Assembly (NCBI GenBank): GCA_900553655.1
Contig: USEQ01000028.1
Location: 1-9,223 of the forward strand
Source of the DNA: an uncultured Slackia sp.
GTDB lineage: Bacteria > Actinomycetota > Coriobacteriia > Coriobacteriales > Eggerthellaceae
Direction of reading: 5' to 3'
Length of the DNA stretch: 9,223 bases
Part shown: positions 1-6,637 of the stretch, in pieces
How the letters are laid out: the number at the start of each line of letters is the position of its first letter
Numbering within the stretch: position 1 is the stretch's first letter
The notes under the pieces: generated by a model
The model's database searches: none
What the model was told of the DNA's origin: nothing
The model's input: the letters and a program-made list of their open reading frames with translations, nothing else
Translations under genes and position numbers: made by a program

Positions 1-6
1 TTGGTG

Positions 7-60
7 TCCCCTCTTTGAGGGGATTGTCTCTCACCTGCGTTTTTATCCCTAAAGAGGGGA
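7..60. promoter_or_regulatory. Paired inverted-repeat element in the operon leader
   Basis: Bases 7-23 form a perfect dyad: TCCCCTC, a TTT centre, then GAGGGGA. Bases 46-60 form a second, imperfect dyad (TCCCT, AAAG, AGGGGA). In addition, the left arm of the first (TCCCCTCTTT, 7-16) is an exact 10-base reverse complement of the right end of the second (AAAGAGGGGA, 51-60). The two dyads therefore could pair with each other or fold separately. No T-tract follows directly, so a simple terminator of an upstream gene is not favoured. The element lies just upstream of a weak -10-like TATACC at 85-90, so tandem operator sites for a regulator of the molybdoenzyme operon are the preferred reading. This role is inferred; the repeats themselves are seen. 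Confidence 0.55.
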
Positions 61-84
61 CGAGTTATCGGTGCGCCCCTGCAA

Positions 85-90
85 TATACC
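85..90 (+). promoter_or_regulatory. Weak candidate -10 box for the molybdoenzyme operon
   Basis: TATACC lies 67 bases before the chosen ATG at 158. No TTGACA-like -35 sits 16-19 bases upstream, which would fit an activator-dependent promoter. If this is the -10, transcription would begin near base 97 and the second dyad (46-60) would be centred in the -40s, a usual place for a class II activator. This is weak pattern evidence only. Confidence 0.2.
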
Positions 91-141
91 TTTTGTGCGA
101 AGTGCGTTTCAGGGGGGGTATGTGTCCTTACGAAGGATGCT

Positions 142-150
142 AGGAAAGGA
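142..150 (+). promoter_or_regulatory. Ribosome binding site that fixes the start at 158
   Basis: AGGAAAGGA ends 7 bases before the ATG at 158. The longer in-frame reading from a GTG at 71 has no such site and would place 29 poorly conserved-looking residues before the acidic N-terminus, so the ATG at 158 is chosen. Confidence 0.7.
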
Positions 151-157
151 ACATTCG

Positions 158-874
158 ATGGAGGAGAAGAAGGGGGCCCTGGGGCAGACTGAGACCGCGG
201 AAGCGGTGGAAGGCGCTGAGCAGGCCGCGCAGAAGGGCTTCACTCGTCGTCAGGTGGTTATCGGCGGCGTAGGCATCGGTCTTGCCGGACTTATCGCCGG
301 CGGCGCTCTTGCCAAATGGGGGGTTGTTGAAGAAAGCATCGCATCGGGTCGCATCGTGCTCGACCCCTTGCCTCAGAAGATGATTATCACCGATCGCGCG
401 CGTTGCTCCGGCTGCCAGCGTTGCGAGCTTATGTGCTCGCTGCGCAACGACGGTCGTGCATGCCAGCACACCGCTCGCGTTCGCGTGTGGGATAACTATA
501 ACTTCGGTTCTGGCGGCGAAAGCCCCGACGGCATTTTCCGCGACTGCCAGTTCACCGTCGAGCATTGCAAGCAGTGCAAAGACGCTTGGTGCGTCAAGAA
601 CTGCCCCGTGCATGCCATTGCGCCCGATCCGGAAACCGGCGCTCGCGTGGTCGATCCCGAGGCGTGCATCGGCTGCGGCATGTGCCACGAAGCGTGCCCC
701 TGGAACATGCCTGTCGTAGACACCGAAACCGGCGTCTCCACGAAGTGCATCGCATGTGGTCGCTGCGCCGTGCAGTGCCCCAACGGCGCGATCAAGTTCG
801 TCGACTGGAAAGACATCGCGCAGGAGGCCATCAACAAGGGCATCGTCCGCACGACCACGCTGGTTGAGAACTAA
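158..874 (+). CDS. Tat-signal polyferredoxin with four [4Fe-4S] motifs
   Basis: This 238-residue protein probably relays electrons on the outer side of the membrane for the molybdoenzyme encoded downstream. Residues 1-27 are charged, followed by a twin-arginine motif (T-R-R at 29-31) and a Gly/Ala-rich hydrophobic stretch at about 33-52, as in a Tat signal or signal anchor; ALA at 50-52 could be a cleavage site. Four cysteine groups follow: 83/86/89/93, 137/140/145/149, 170/173/176/180 and 197/200/203/207. This is the pattern of NrfC, DmsB, PsrB and YdhY-type subunits, which usually carry four [4Fe-4S] clusters. It is the first gene of the apparent operon, 45 bases ahead of the TorD gene. A second four-cluster protein lies at 3804-4343. 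Having its own Tat motif distinguishes this one, and it may serve as a separate electron carrier rather than the core B subunit. The fold class is clear; the exact partner is inferred. Confidence 0.9.
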   Translation: MEEKKGALGQTETAEAVEGAEQAAQKGFTRRQVVIGGVGIGLAGLIAGGALAKWGVVEESIASGRIVLDPLPQKMIITDRARCSGCQRCELMCSLRNDGRACQHTARVRVWDNYNFGSGGESPDGIFRDCQFTVEHCKQCKDAWCVKNCPVHAIAPDPETGARVVDPEACIGCGMCHEACPWNMPVVDTETGVSTKCIACGRCAVQCPNGAIKFVDWKDIAQEAINKGIVRTTTLVEN

Positions 875-919
875 CCGCTCGTCGTTCTTGCAATTCCGAA
901 TGAATGAGAGGGCTGGTTC

Positions 920-1552
920 ATGAATACTCCGGCAGTGTTTTCAGTGGCTTCGAAGTGCTTTGTCGATCTTGGTGAGCAAGACTACGAAGAGCTTGTTTCT
1001 CCCGAGGTGTGGAACGTTTTTCTTGCCGAAATAGCGCAGGCCGAAAGCGGAGTGCTCGCCGAGCGCCTTGCCGCCCGCGAGCTTGTCGCGCTTGAGAATC
1101 CACCGAGTTTCGAAGAGCACGGACGTTTCTGCCGCCGCCATTTCACCGGCGGTCTGCCCGAATCCGCCATGCCTGTCGAGTCGCTGTATCGCCCCTGGCG
1201 TGAAAGCGGCGCCGCAAATACGGGCCAGCGCGGCATGTATCGCTCGGAATCGGCGCTTTACATGGAAAGCCTTATCGCCCGATTAGGCATGACCGTGCCG
1301 CAGGGTTACGAGGCCTGGCCGGATCATCTGGCTTTGGAGCTTGACTTGCTCGCTGTGCTTTTGCGAAGCGGCTGCGTGCAAGATGCTCGTTCATTCGCTT
1401 TGGAACGCTTTGGCTGGCTGGCCGATTATCGGCAGAAGCTGCTGCGTCTTGACGATCCTCAGAAGGATTTCTACCTCGCCTTAGTCGACGTCCTCATCGA
1501 CGCGGTTGAGGTTGCAAAAGGGTCCGATGCGGCATGCGACGCTGAACAGTAA
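920..1552 (+). CDS. TorD/DmsD-family molybdoenzyme chaperone
   Basis: The product is a 210-residue cytoplasmic, helix-rich protein with no signal peptide or membrane segment. Family members bind the Tat signal peptide of a partner molybdoenzyme, hold it until the bis-MGD cofactor is inserted and then release it for export. Supporting motifs are ESLYRPW at 87-93, the family-typical P-D-H-x3-E region at 134-140 followed by leucine-rich residues to 148, and RFGWLADY at 163-170. The length is normal for the family. GAGAGGG at 906-912 sits 7 bases before the ATG. The gene lies between a Tat-signal ferredoxin gene and the catalytic subunit gene, with gaps of 45 and 47 bases, which points to the 1600-3804 enzyme as its client. 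Overall sequence identity within this family is low, so specificity rests on gene position. Confidence 0.9.
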   Translation: MNTPAVFSVASKCFVDLGEQDYEELVSPEVWNVFLAEIAQAESGVLAERLAARELVALENPPSFEEHGRFCRRHFTGGLPESAMPVESLYRPWRESGAANTGQRGMYRSESALYMESLIARLGMTVPQGYEAWPDHLALELDLLAVLLRSGCVQDARSFALERFGWLADYRQKLLRLDDPQKDFYLALVDVLIDAVEVAKGSDAACDAEQ

Positions 1553-1599
1553 GAAGCCGCCGGCATATTCAAGTTATATCTGTAAGAGAGGAACCGAGA

Positions 1600-3804
1600 A
1601 TGTCAGAAAACGCAATTACAAGGCGGAGCTTTCTGGCCGGCAGCGCGGGTGTAGCGGCCCTTGCTGCGGCGGGCGGATACATGAGCTTCGGCGCTTGGGA
1701 GCAGGCGTGCGCTGACGAACCCGAAAACGATCAGGGTTCCTGGTCTGCCTATACCATGTGCAACGCATGCTCGAGCAAGTGCGGCTATAAGGCGTATGTG
1801 AAGCGCGGCCGCCTGTCGAAGCTCATCCCGAGCGAGCATGATGCTAATGCTCGCGGCAAAATTTGCGCTCGCGGCTATGGCTATCCGTCCTTTGTCTACT
1901 CCGAGGATCGTCTTACCGACCCCTTGAAGAAAAACGACAAGGGCGAGTTCGAGGCGATTTCTTGGGAGCAGGCGTATCAAGAGATTGGCGAGAAGGTTAA
2001 GGCGATTATTGACGCTAACGGCCCCGAGGCGCTGGCTCTTGTGCAAGACCCCCGTCCGAGCGGCGCATTCTACACCAAGCGCTTCCTGGACGCGCTTGGC
2101 TCGCCGAACTACTATACGCACGGCGCAGCATGCAACCTTTCGAAAGCATCCGGCTTTGCCCAGGTTATTGGCGCGGGAGACTTCCAGAGTGACGTTCCCA
2201 ACGCCAAGATGATCATGTATATAGGCCGTTCTGTCGCCGACGCCATTCGTCCGAGCCATCTGCAGGACCTGCAGGCGGCCCATGAAAATGGCGCGAAGAT
2301 CGTCGTGGTCGATCCGCGCTGCAATAATTCCACGGTGTTTGCCGACGAATGGTTGCCCATTAACCCTGGCACCGACCTGGCGTTCATTTTGGCCATGTGC
2401 AACGTGCTGATTCGCGACGGCATCTACGACAAGGATTACGTGGCGGAAAACGTCGAAGGTTTCAACGAATTCGCCGCCGGCATTGCCGACCACACTCCGC
2501 TGTGGGCGGAAGGCGTCTGCGGCATTTCCGCCGAGACCATCGAGCGCCTTGCCCACGAGTTCGCTCAGGCCGCCCCTGCGGCATCGATCGACGCCGGCTG
2601 GCGCGGAGGCTTTGGCAACCAGTATGCCAACTCCGGAGAGACGGCACGCGCCCTGGTCATCTTCAACACGCTGCTTGGCTGTTGGAACCAGGAAGGCGGC
2701 GCGCTTTTGACCTCGGGTGTCAGCGCGGGTAAGCTTGATGAGACGAAGTTTCCTCCCGTACCGAAGGTCGAGGCCAAGAAGGCGGGCTCCGAAGAGTACC
2801 CACTTGCTTCGGCTGGCATGGGCGTGAATATCCATGCTGCGAGCCTTGCGAAAGAAGGCAAAATCAAGGGCATGTTCTTCTACAACTCCAACATGGTTGC
2901 CGGCTATTCCAACCCGGCTTACATGCAGGAGTGCCTGGATGCCCTTGAACTGTGCGTGGTCGTTGACGTTCAGATGTCCGAAACGGCGCTTTGCGCAGAC
3001 TACGTGCTTCCCGAATGCAGCTATCTTGAGCGCCTTGAGATTCCCGTGTTCAACGGCGGCAAGGTGCCGAGTGTCTCCTTGCGCGACAAGGTTCTTGATG
3101 TTATCCACCCGAACACCCTGCCGGTCGATCAGATTTTCTCTGGCTTGGCGGAGGCGTGCGGCGTGGGCCAGTACTTCCCGTTCACGGTCGAAGAGCTCGC
3201 GGATGCGCAGCTTAAGACGGTGGGCCTGGGCCTTGACGAGCTTCGCAAGGTTGGCACGGTCGAATTCCCCGAGAAGGCCTTCGTCTACGGCCAGACGCCG
3301 AAGTGGAAGACCCCGTCCGGCAAGATTCAGTTCACAAGCGAGGCGTGCGAGAAGGCCGGCTATTCCGCCGCTCCCGTATGGGTGCCGCCTGCGGTTGTGC
3401 CCGCTGGCGGCAGCCAGTTTCGCCTGATCACGGGCAAGCAGGCCATTCATAGCCACACTATGACGGCGAACTGCGAAGCGCTGATGTCCATTACCCAAGA
3501 CTATGATTTGACGCGCGTGTGGCTGAATGCCGGTCGTGCTGCCGAACTGGGCATCAAAGACGGTGACGAGGTGGAGCTTTCCAACGAGAAGTTTACCGGT
3601 CGCTGCCATGTGAAGGTGACGCAGCGTTTGAACCCGACGGCCGTGTTCATGCCGCCCGCGTACGGATGCTCTTCGAAAGACCAGCATACGGCGTATGGCG
3701 TGGGCCTGCGTCCTACGGACTTCATGGATTATCAGCTTGAGCGCGGCTATGGTTCCACCATGGCGCATGAGGTCTTGGTGACTGTTAAGAAGGTGGGTGC
3801 GTAA
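1600..3804 (+). CDS. Tat-exported PsrA/PhsA-type molybdopterin oxidoreductase, catalytic subunit
   Basis: The 734-residue product is a bis-MGD (DMSO reductase superfamily) enzyme acting outside the membrane. The N-terminus has a Tat signal (ITRRSFLAG at 6-14, then an Ala-rich stretch to about 38). Cys54, Cys57, Cys61 and Cys89 (C-x2-C-x3-C-x27-C) would hold the FS0 [4Fe-4S] cluster. Cys178, in HGAACN, falls where the molybdenum ligand lies in PsrA, PhsA and NapA, so a Cys ligand is inferred. DPRCN at 238-242 belongs to the cofactor-binding core. The C-terminal molydopterin dinucleotide-binding domain begins near 605, with TGKQAIHSHT at 611-620 matching the PsrA/PhsA style. GAGAGGA at 1586-1592 sits 7 bases before the ATG. 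Its stop overlaps the next gene's start (TAATG). Polysulfide, thiosulfate, tetrathionate or arsenate reductases and uncharacterised gut-actinobacterial reductases are all possible. The family is sure; the substrate is not. Confidence 0.93.
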   Translation: MSENAITRRSFLAGSAGVAALAAAGGYMSFGAWEQACADEPENDQGSWSAYTMCNACSSKCGYKAYVKRGRLSKLIPSEHDANARGKICARGYGYPSFVYSEDRLTDPLKKNDKGEFEAISWEQAYQEIGEKVKAIIDANGPEALALVQDPRPSGAFYTKRFLDALGSPNYYTHGAACNLSKASGFAQVIGAGDFQSDVPNAKMIMYIGRSVADAIRPSHLQDLQAAHENGAKIVVVDPRCNNSTVFADEWLPINPGTDLAFILAMCNVLIRDGIYDKDYVAENVEGFNEFAAGIADHTPLWAEGVCGISAETIERLAHEFAQAAPAASIDAGWRGGFGNQYANSGETARALVIFNTLLGCWNQEGGALLTSGVSAGKLDETKFPPVPKVEAKKAGSEEYPLASAGMGVNIHAASLAKEGKIKGMFFYNSNMVAGYSNPAYMQECLDALELCVVVDVQMSETALCADYVLPECSYLERLEIPVFNGGKVPSVSLRDKVLDVIHPNTLPVDQIFSGLAEACGVGQYFPFTVEELADAQLKTVGLGLDELRKVGTVEFPEKAFVYGQTPKWKTPSGKIQFTSEACEKAGYSAAPVWVPPAVVPAGGSQFRLITGKQAIHSHTMTANCEALMSITQDYDLTRVWLNAGRAAELGIKDGDEVELSNEKFTGRCHVKVTQRLNPTAVFMPPAYGCSSKDQHTAYGVGLRPTDFMDYQLERGYGSTMAHEVLVTVKKVGA

Positions 3805-4343
3805 TGGCACGTTACGGAATGCTTATCGATACGACGAAATGCATCGGGTGCTACGCCTGTCGCACGGCATGCCAGAGGCAAAACGACCTGCTTCCTGCTG
3901 AGTCGTTCATCAAGTTCCATGAATTCGAGCGCGGCACGTATCCGCATGTCACGATTGAGCATGTGCCCACGCAGTGCATGCATTGCGTTGACGCTCCGTG
4001 CCAGGCCGTATGCCCGACGGGCGCAACCTACACCACGGAAGACGGCATCGTTTGTGTCGACCACGGGCGTTGCATCGGCTGTAAGTACTGCATGGCGGCG
4101 TGCCCCTACCAGGCGCGTGTGGTCAATGAAGAAACCGGCGCGGTTGACAAGTGCCGTTTCTGCACGGTTTCCGCACTTGATGGCACCGAGATGTGCACGT
4201 GCGTGACGGCATGCCCGACCGGCGTGCGTACATTCGGCGACCTCGACGACCCGAATTCCGAGATATCGCAGAAGATCGCCGAGCTGAACGCTCAGCCGAT
4301 CGATGGCGATTTGACCAAATCAAAAGTCTTCTACGTGAGGTGA
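3804..4343 (+). CDS. PsrB/PhsB/DmsB-type four-cluster ferredoxin subunit
   Basis: This 179-residue protein is the expected electron-transfer subunit between the membrane quinol protein and the catalytic subunit. It begins without a signal sequence (MARYGMLIDTTKCIGC), as for DmsB or PsrB, which are exported bound to the A subunit. Cysteine groups are at 13/16/19/23, 58/61/66/70, 90/93/96/100 and 117/120/133/137; the last has the longer internal gap typical of this family. The C-terminus KVFYVR also resembles family members. The ATG at 3804 overlaps the stop of the catalytic subunit by one base (TAATG), which suggests translational coupling, and AAGGTGGG at 3790-3797 is a usable binding site. 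The membrane subunit gene starts 6 bases after its stop. A-B-C gene order is the standard Psr/Phs arrangement. Confidence 0.93.
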   Translation: MARYGMLIDTTKCIGCYACRTACQRQNDLLPAESFIKFHEFERGTYPHVTIEHVPTQCMHCVDAPCQAVCPTGATYTTEDGIVCVDHGRCIGCKYCMAACPYQARVVNEETGAVDKCRFCTVSALDGTEMCTCVTACPTGVRTFGDLDDPNSEISQKIAELNAQPIDGDLTKSKVFYVR

Positions 4344-4349
4344 TGAAGG

Positions 4350-5234
4350 ATGTCATTCGAACCTATCTGGGGCGCTCCCATCGCCTGGTATTTGTTCCTT
4401 GCCGGTTTGGGCGGCGGCGCGTTTGTGACGTCAGCGTTTCTTGCGTGGCGTCATCCCGAGGCCGTCAACATGCGCAAGGTTGGCCATCTTATTGCGCCCG
4501 TAGCCGTTATGGTCGGCTTGCTGTTGCTTATGGTGGACGCCGAGGCTGGCTTGCACAACCCGCTTCGCTTCGCCTTGCTTTTGCATAACCCGTTTTCGGT
4601 TATGACCTGGGGCGTTGTATTCTTGGCGGGCTTCATGGTGGTGTCTATCATCGTGGTGGTTCTCGATTTCATGAAGAAGTCTGTTCCGAAGTGGCTTGAG
4701 CTTGTTGGCGTGGTGTTCGGCGTGTGTGTTGCTATGTACACCGGCGCCTTGCTGGGCGTGTGCAAGACGTTCCCGCTGTGGAACAACGCCTTGCTGCCCA
4801 TCTTGTTCCTGGTGTCTGCCATGTCTGCCGGCGCCGCATCGGTGCTGCTGGTTGCGGTGTTTCGTCATGCCGACGAGTTCAACAAGGCCGGCGTGCTGAA
4901 GAAGTTCCACTTCTGCCTGCCCATCATCGAGATTGTGCTGGTTGCCTCGCTGTGCTTCATCACCAGCTACAATTCTCCGGCCGGCTTCGACTCCGTAATG
5001 AGCATGGTTGCCGGGACGTGGGCTCCGCTGTTCTGGATTGGCCTGGTGCTGATCGGCTTGGTTGTTCCGACCGGTCTTGAGACCTGGCTGCTCTTCTTCT
5101 CCGCGAAGGAGTTCGAAGAGTCCAAGAAGGCGCATATGATCAGCGCTGCATCCGATGCGGGCGTGCTGATCGGCGGTTTCTTGCTGCGTTTCCTTGTTGT
5201 CATGGCGGCGCTTCCTGTCACGTTTGTGATGTAG
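4350..5234 (+). CDS. NrfD/PsrC-family quinone-linked membrane subunit
   Basis: The 294-residue product has eight predicted membrane helices, at about 10-33, 46-63, 84-105, 115-137, 147-170, 188-206, 224-250 and 268-293. This matches the eight-helix core of NrfD/PsrC subunits, which anchor the A and B subunits and exchange electrons with the quinone pool. The glycine-rich first helix (GLGGGAF at 19-25) and the YTGALLG segment at 130-136 are typical of the family. No heme-ligand pattern is obvious, consistent with NrfD rather than NarI-type subunits. GAGGTGA at 4337-4343, which includes the previous stop codon, is the likely ribosome binding site for the ATG at 4350. It is the last gene of the operon; the terminator begins 5 bases after the stop. 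Confidence 0.92.
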   Translation: MSFEPIWGAPIAWYLFLAGLGGGAFVTSAFLAWRHPEAVNMRKVGHLIAPVAVMVGLLLLMVDAEAGLHNPLRFALLLHNPFSVMTWGVVFLAGFMVVSIIVVVLDFMKKSVPKWLELVGVVFGVCVAMYTGALLGVCKTFPLWNNALLPILFLVSAMSAGAASVLLVAVFRHADEFNKAGVLKKFHFCLPIIEIVLVASLCFITSYNSPAGFDSVMSMVAGTWAPLFWIGLVLIGLVVPTGLETWLLFFSAKEFEESKKAHMISAASDAGVLIGGFLLRFLVVMAALPVTFVM

Positions 5235-5239
5235 GTTTC

Positions 5240-5278
5240 GGCCCCTTGGTGCTTCGCGTGCACCGAGGGGCCTTTTTT
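5240..5278 (+). terminator. Rho-independent terminator of the molybdoenzyme operon
   Basis: A 13-bp stem is formed by 5240-5252 (GGCCCCTTGGTGC) and 5260-5272 (GCACCGAGGGGCC) with one G-U pair, a 7-base loop, and six T at 5273-5278. It directly follows the last operon gene. Confidence 0.93.
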
Positions 5279-5372
5279 ATGGCTTCGGTGGCGTAAATGC
5301 GCCGAGATTGCTCGCATATCGACAGAATGGGCACTTCAGGGGAATTTACCTAGACGAAACATGGAAGGCGGG

Positions 5373-5378
5373 TATGCT
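5373..5378 (+). promoter_or_regulatory. Weak candidate -10 box before the dehydrogenase gene
   Basis: TATGCT lies 77 bases before the ATG at 5456, in the 177 bases after the operon terminator, where a promoter is needed. No -35 at a normal distance is convincing (a TTTACC at 5345-5350 is 22 bases away). Position is the main support. Confidence 0.2.
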
Positions 5379-5455
5379 ATGCGCCAAAAGAGAGCTTGGC
5401 TTTAAGTCCGAGACGGCCTTGGGGTCAAGACACACCATCTAGTGAGGAGACCGTT

Positions 5456-6223
5456 ATGGGCAAGTTCGACGGAAAGGTCGCCGTCATCACCGGTGGCGGC
5501 AAAGGCGGCGGAATCGGTTGGGGTCTTTCGACGGCTTTTGCAAAGGAGGGCTGCAATCTGGTCATTACCGGTCGCAATCTTCAGAAGCTTGAAGACGCGA
5601 AGGCCGAGCTGGAGGAAAAGTACGGCGTCAAGGTTCTTCCCCTGCAGGCCGACGGATCCGACGAGGAGCAGGTTGCTGCCGCAGTCAAGAAGGTTGCCGA
5701 AGAGTTCGGCCGTATTGACTTCCTGATTAACAATGCGCAGAACTCCGCCTCCGGCCTTACCTTGGTCGAGCATAGCAAGGAAGACTTTGACAAGGCTATC
5801 TATTCCGGCATCTATGCTGTCTTCTTCTACATGAAGCACTGCCATCCCTACCTGAAGGAGACCAAGGGTTCCGTGGTCAACTTCGCGTCCGGTGCAGGTC
5901 TCTTCGGCCGTTTCGGTCAGAGTTCCTACGCTGCTGCAAAAGAGGGTATTCGAGGTATGACCCGCGTTGCTGCCACCGAGTGGGGTCCTGACGGCATCAA
6001 CTGCAACGTCATTTGCCCGCTTGTTATGACGAGCCAGCTGGCGAAGTGGAAAGAAGAGTATCCCGAGGCTTACGCAAAGCAGATTGGCGGTATTCCCGCG
6101 GGTCGCTTCGGCGATGCTGAAAGCGATATCGGACGCACGGCTGTCTTCTTGTGCTCGGAGGACGCAAGTTATATTTCCGGCGAGACCATCACCATGCAGG
6201 GCGGAAGCGGCTTGAGGCCGTAA
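5456..6223 (+). CDS. Short-chain dehydrogenase/reductase (SDR), steroid-dehydrogenase-like
   Basis: This 255-residue cytoplasmic NAD(P)-dependent oxidoreductase has the classical SDR length and Rossmann fold. The nucleotide loop (TGGGKGGGIGWG, 12-23) has five residues between TG and GIG rather than the usual three, a spacing like that of FabI enoyl reductases. Arg40 just after the second strand suggests NADP(H) preference. NNAQ (92-95) replaces NNAG. Ser145, Tyr158 and Lys162 (YAAAK) supply the core catalytic residues. By alignment, the usual catalytic Asn in the fourth helix is Gly118 here (IYSGIY). The C-terminus ETITMQGGSGLRP resembles the cofactor-side end of SDRs. GAGGAG at 5444-5449, 6 bases before the ATG, decides the start over a TTG at 5396. 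Terminators lie on both sides, so it is monocistronic. Hydroxysteroid (bile acid) dehydrogenase is plausible for a gut actinobacterium, but a 3-oxoacyl reductase or sugar dehydrogenase cannot be excluded. Confidence 0.92.
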   Translation: MGKFDGKVAVITGGGKGGGIGWGLSTAFAKEGCNLVITGRNLQKLEDAKAELEEKYGVKVLPLQADGSDEEQVAAAVKKVAEEFGRIDFLINNAQNSASGLTLVEHSKEDFDKAIYSGIYAVFFYMKHCHPYLKETKGSVVNFASGAGLFGRFGQSSYAAAKEGIRGMTRVAATEWGPDGINCNVICPLVMTSQLAKWKEEYPEAYAKQIGGIPAGRFGDAESDIGRTAVFLCSEDASYISGETITMQGGSGLRP

Positions 6224-6249
6224 GGGACGCCACGTATATCGATATGGTT

Positions 6250-6288
6250 CAAAGGCCCGAACGCATTGCGCGTTCGGGCCTTTGTTGT
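6250..6288 (+). terminator. Strong terminator hairpin after the SDR gene, potentially bidirectional
   Basis: CAAAGGCCCGAACGC (6250-6264) and GCGTTCGGGCCTTTG (6270-6284) form a perfect 15-bp stem with a 5-base loop, followed by a T-rich TTTGTTGT. The matching AAA on the left side would allow function on both strands, although no minus-strand gene is seen to its right. It lies 26 bases after the SDR stop. Confidence 0.9.
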
Positions 6289-6453
6289 GCCGCGCGGGAT
6301 TGCTTCGAGGACGCCTTTGGACTGTTCCGCGATTCGAGGCGCCTTCACTGCGGCGCTATTGCGTTGTACCGTGCGCTGTCGCGCTTTGCTGCCGCAGGAT
6401 CGCGCTGCCATGGTTTTAAAATGCACCAAAACGCTTCTTGGCTATCGCAAAAC

Positions 6454-6593
6454 TCACGAAACGTATCAACGCAGCCTCTCCTTTCCGAGGGAGCACCCAA
6501 GTAAATCAACAGAAGTTAAAGAAATGAGGAGCAAAATACCCATTGTCCCGATGAAAAAGCTCTTCGAAGCCCTCGTATTGATACGTTTCGTGA
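6454..6593. repeat. 16-bp perfect inverted repeat flanking 108 bp
   Basis: TCACGAAACGTATCAA at 6454-6469 is exactly repeated in reverse complement as TTGATACGTTTCGTGA at 6578-6593. The enclosed 108 bases hold no clear gene. Such an arrangement fits an invertible DNA segment, a small non-autonomous transposon remnant (MITE), or a pair of protein-binding sites. No recombinase or transposase gene is in the window. The repeat is certain; its meaning is not. Confidence 0.75.
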
Positions 6594-6637
6594 AAAAATC
6601 GATAAGCAAGTCATCGTTTCGCGACATAAGGCGTTGA

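Noticed and set aside
71..157. N-terminal extension of the first ferredoxin from a GTG at 71
   Set aside because: There is no ribosome binding site before 71, and a good one sits before the ATG at 158. A Tat signal 59 residues from the start would also be unusual.
1603..3810. A 735-codon open frame on the minus strand covering the whole molybdoenzyme gene
   Set aside because: The plus-strand frame has clear domains and cysteine motifs. The minus frame is a by-product of GC-biased codon use, rich in Arg, Ala, His and Val with no recognisable domain.
4431..5135. A 234-codon minus-strand open frame inside the NrfD gene
   Set aside because: It is the shadow of a membrane protein gene, so its composition is His/Gln/Asn rich. 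No motif supports it.
6236..6245. Ten-base palindrome ATATCGATAT after the SDR stop
   Set aside because: It is short, single copy, and lies between stop codon and terminator, where an operator is unlikely.
6246..6253. GGTTCAAA resembling a tRNA T-loop
   Set aside because: It overlaps the base of the terminator hairpin and no acceptor or anticodon stem can be formed around it.
6551..6637. Plus-strand micro-ORF of about 28 codons (MKKLFEALVL...)
   Set aside because: The GAGGAG at 6525-6530 is about 20 bases from the ATG, and the second repeat arm falls inside the frame. Basic composition alone is not enough.
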